Position numbers and translations under genes: made by a program. From the NCBI GenBank assembly GCA_937922175.1, contig CAKZUU010000154.1, positions 1-5,128 of the forward strand: a DNA stretch of 5,128 nt, read 5' to 3'. Below are positions 4,272-5,128 of the stretch, piece by piece (the first letter of the stretch is position 1; every line of letters begins with the position of its first letter). The notes beneath the pieces were generated by a model. That model was not told the DNA's origin. It was given only the letters and a program-made list of their open reading frames with translations, and made no database searches. The stretch is from an uncultured Gemmataceae bacterium (GTDB taxonomy: Bacteria; Planctomycetota; Planctomycetia; Gemmatales; Gemmataceae).

Positions 4272-5128
4272 ATGTTGAAGTCTGTTCTGTCACTGTCGTG
4301 GTTGACTTGGCGGCGCGCCGTGCTTGTCGGCGGGCTACTAGGAGTTTTCGCCCTGGGTAGTCTCTCGATTCATGGCCAAGGTGGACCCGGAGGGCGAACG
4401 ACGATTGGTACTCCGCCTTCATTGCGGGGGACGCGGCCTTATTGGTCGGTCACTCCAAATTCGCAGATTGGGCCTTTGGTCAATCTGCCGGTTTATAGCT
4501 TGATGCCGTTCCAACAACCCAACCGTGAGATTCGACCCGGCACCCCATCGCCGCAACAGCTCCTCGGTGGCCAGTCCTTCTCAGGAATGAGTGGACTCTT
4601 CGGCATGGGTGGTGCCGGTGGTGCCGGCGGTGGACTAGGTGGTGGCGGTCTCGGTGGTGGCGGTCTCGGTGGTGGTGGACTGGGTGGTGGTGGTCTCGGT
4701 GGTGGCGGTCTCGGTGGTGGTGGCCTGGGCGGCGGGGGCTTGGGTGGATTCGGTGGTGGTGGCATCGGAGGTCTGGGCGGTGGCGGGTTCGGTGGCCTCG
4801 GTGGCGCTGGTGGCTTCGGAGGTCTTGGTGGAGGCTTCGGTGGTGGCCTGGGCGGCGGTGGCCTGGGCGGTGGCGGTTTCGGAGGTGGCGGCCTGGGCGG
4901 CGGTTTCGGTGGTGGCGGGGTCACCGGCATCGGCATTGGCGGTGGCACTTTCACCCAACCCTCGACCACATTGGGCTACCAAGGAATCACTGGTAATGTC
5001 GGCTTCATCGGCGGGTTTGCGATGATCGGCGGCCTGGGTGGCGGGTTAGGTGGATTCGGTGGCGGGTTAGGTGGATTCGGTGGCGGCTTGGGTGGATTCG
5101 GTGGCGGCCTGGGCGGATTCGGTGGCGG
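4272..5128 (+). CDS. Secreted glycine-rich repeat protein, partial (no stop in window)
   Basis: The frame opens at ATG 4272 and runs 285 codons plus two bases to the window edge. GAGG (4259-4262) lies 9 bases before the ATG, and an in-frame TAG at 4182 closes the frame upstream. Residues 1 to about 35 form a signal peptide: WRR, a hydrophobic core (AVLVGGLLGVFALG), then SIHG before QGG. The twin Arg is not a good Tat motif. Residues 36-110 are ordinary, Pro/Gln/Ser-rich sequence. From about 111 the chain is mostly Gly with Leu and Phe. It holds seven LGGGG units (122-156), mixed GGFGG/LGGG sequence to 216, a less repetitive segment (217-255, including TFTQPSTTLGYQG) and four GGGLGGF units (256-283). 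No catalytic motif is present. A structural surface or matrix component is inferred from export and composition. The size of the full protein is unknown. The Pro-, Val- and Thr-rich frames over the same bases are by-products of the repeat. Confidence 0.85.
   Translation, partial: MLKSVLSLSWLTWRRAVLVGGLLGVFALGSLSIHGQGGPGGRTTIGTPPSLRGTRPYWSVTPNSQIGPLVNLPVYSLMPFQQPNREIRPGTPSPQQLLGGQSFSGMSGLFGMGGAGGAGGGLGGGGLGGGGLGGGGLGGGGLGGGGLGGGGLGGGGLGGFGGGGIGGLGGGGFGGLGGAGGFGGLGGGFGGGLGGGGLGGGGFGGGGLGGGFGGGGVTGIGIGGGTFTQPSTTLGYQGITGNVGFIGGFAMIGGLGGGLGGFGGGLGGFGGGLGGFGGGLGGFGG
4635..4739 (+). repeat. 15-base tandem repeat encoding LGGGG (7 copies)
   Basis: Leu codons occur every 15 bases at 4635, 4650, 4665, 4680, 4695, 4710 and 4725, with an eighth at 4740, each followed by four Gly codons. 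The Leu codon varies (CTA, CTC, CTG, TTG) and Gly third bases vary (T, C, A, G). The array is therefore conserved at protein level but diverged at DNA level. Degenerate repeats continue to about 4919. Confidence 0.9.
5037..5128 (+). repeat. 21-base tandem repeat encoding GGGLGGF (4 copies plus a part)
   Basis: Units start at 5037, 5058, 5079 and 5100, each reading GGT GGC GGG/C Leu GGT/C GGA TTC. A fifth unit begins at 5121 and is cut by the window edge. The first two units are identical at DNA level, and the third and fourth differ only at the third Gly, Leu (TTA, TTG, CTG) and fourth Gly codons. That suggests recent duplication. The copy number in the full gene is unknown. Confidence 0.92.

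Noticed and set aside
4106..4360. Plus-strand TTG-started frame of 84 residues with GAGGAG just upstream
   Set aside because: The purine run is only 4 bases from the TTG. The frame overlaps the signal peptide of the glycine-rich gene by almost 90 bases in another frame, and no family is recognised. Chance is more likely.
4272..4376. Twin-arginine (Tat) signal in the glycine-rich protein
   Set aside because: WRRAVLVG has the two Arg but lacks the Phe-Leu-Lys context and an S/T directly before the pair. An ordinary Sec signal peptide fits better.
4493..4969. Minus-strand proline-rich open frame of 158 residues, plus Thr/Ala-rich (4635-4982) and Val-rich (4639-5025) frames
   Set aside because: These are other-frame readings of the GGT/GGC-rich repeat. 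Their composition follows from the Gly codons, and only the frame from 4272 has a ribosome site, a signal peptide and an ordinary N-terminal region.

Overview
This GC-rich window most likely comes from a planctomycete chromosome, perhaps a Gemmata- or Isosphaera-like lineage. The best marker is an outer-membrane beta-barrel protein that fits the planctomycete-expanded BBP7 family. A polytopic membrane protein and a sugar-isomerase start, both resembling planctomycete proteins, agree with this. No tRNA, rRNA, CRISPR array, insertion sequence or phage gene was seen.

Layout. Three genes lie on the minus strand, read right to left. BBP7 (3692-2370) ends 33 bases before a clear intrinsic terminator (2337-2293). 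A promoter with a perfect TATAAT box (2220-2193) then starts a new unit. That unit holds a 652-residue membrane protein of unknown role (2146-188) and, 97 bases further on, the first 30 codons of a sugar phosphate isomerase/epimerase-like gene (90-1), cut by the window edge. On the plus strand a secreted glycine-rich repeat protein starts at 4272 and runs off the right edge.

The 579-base divergent intergenic region (3693-4271) separates the BBP7 and glycine-rich genes and holds the densest non-coding signals. These are three CGAATTAC-like direct repeats, an A/T-rich stem-loop and a perfect 12-base palindrome (GGCAAATTTGCC). There is also a candidate plus-strand promoter whose 18-base spacer contains a 6-3-6 inverted repeat, and a potential stem-loop near the 5' end of the resulting leader. 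All of these are sequence patterns, and their regulatory role is inferred.

How the genes may work together: BBP7 and the glycine-rich protein both carry signal peptides ending in similar residues (LHAQGG and IHGQGG). They share one control region, so both are probably exported envelope or surface components and may be co-regulated. The membrane protein and isomerase form a separate unit with no obvious functional link to the first pair. No defence, biosynthetic or mobile system is evident. The least explained parts are the glycine-rich protein and its upstream region.
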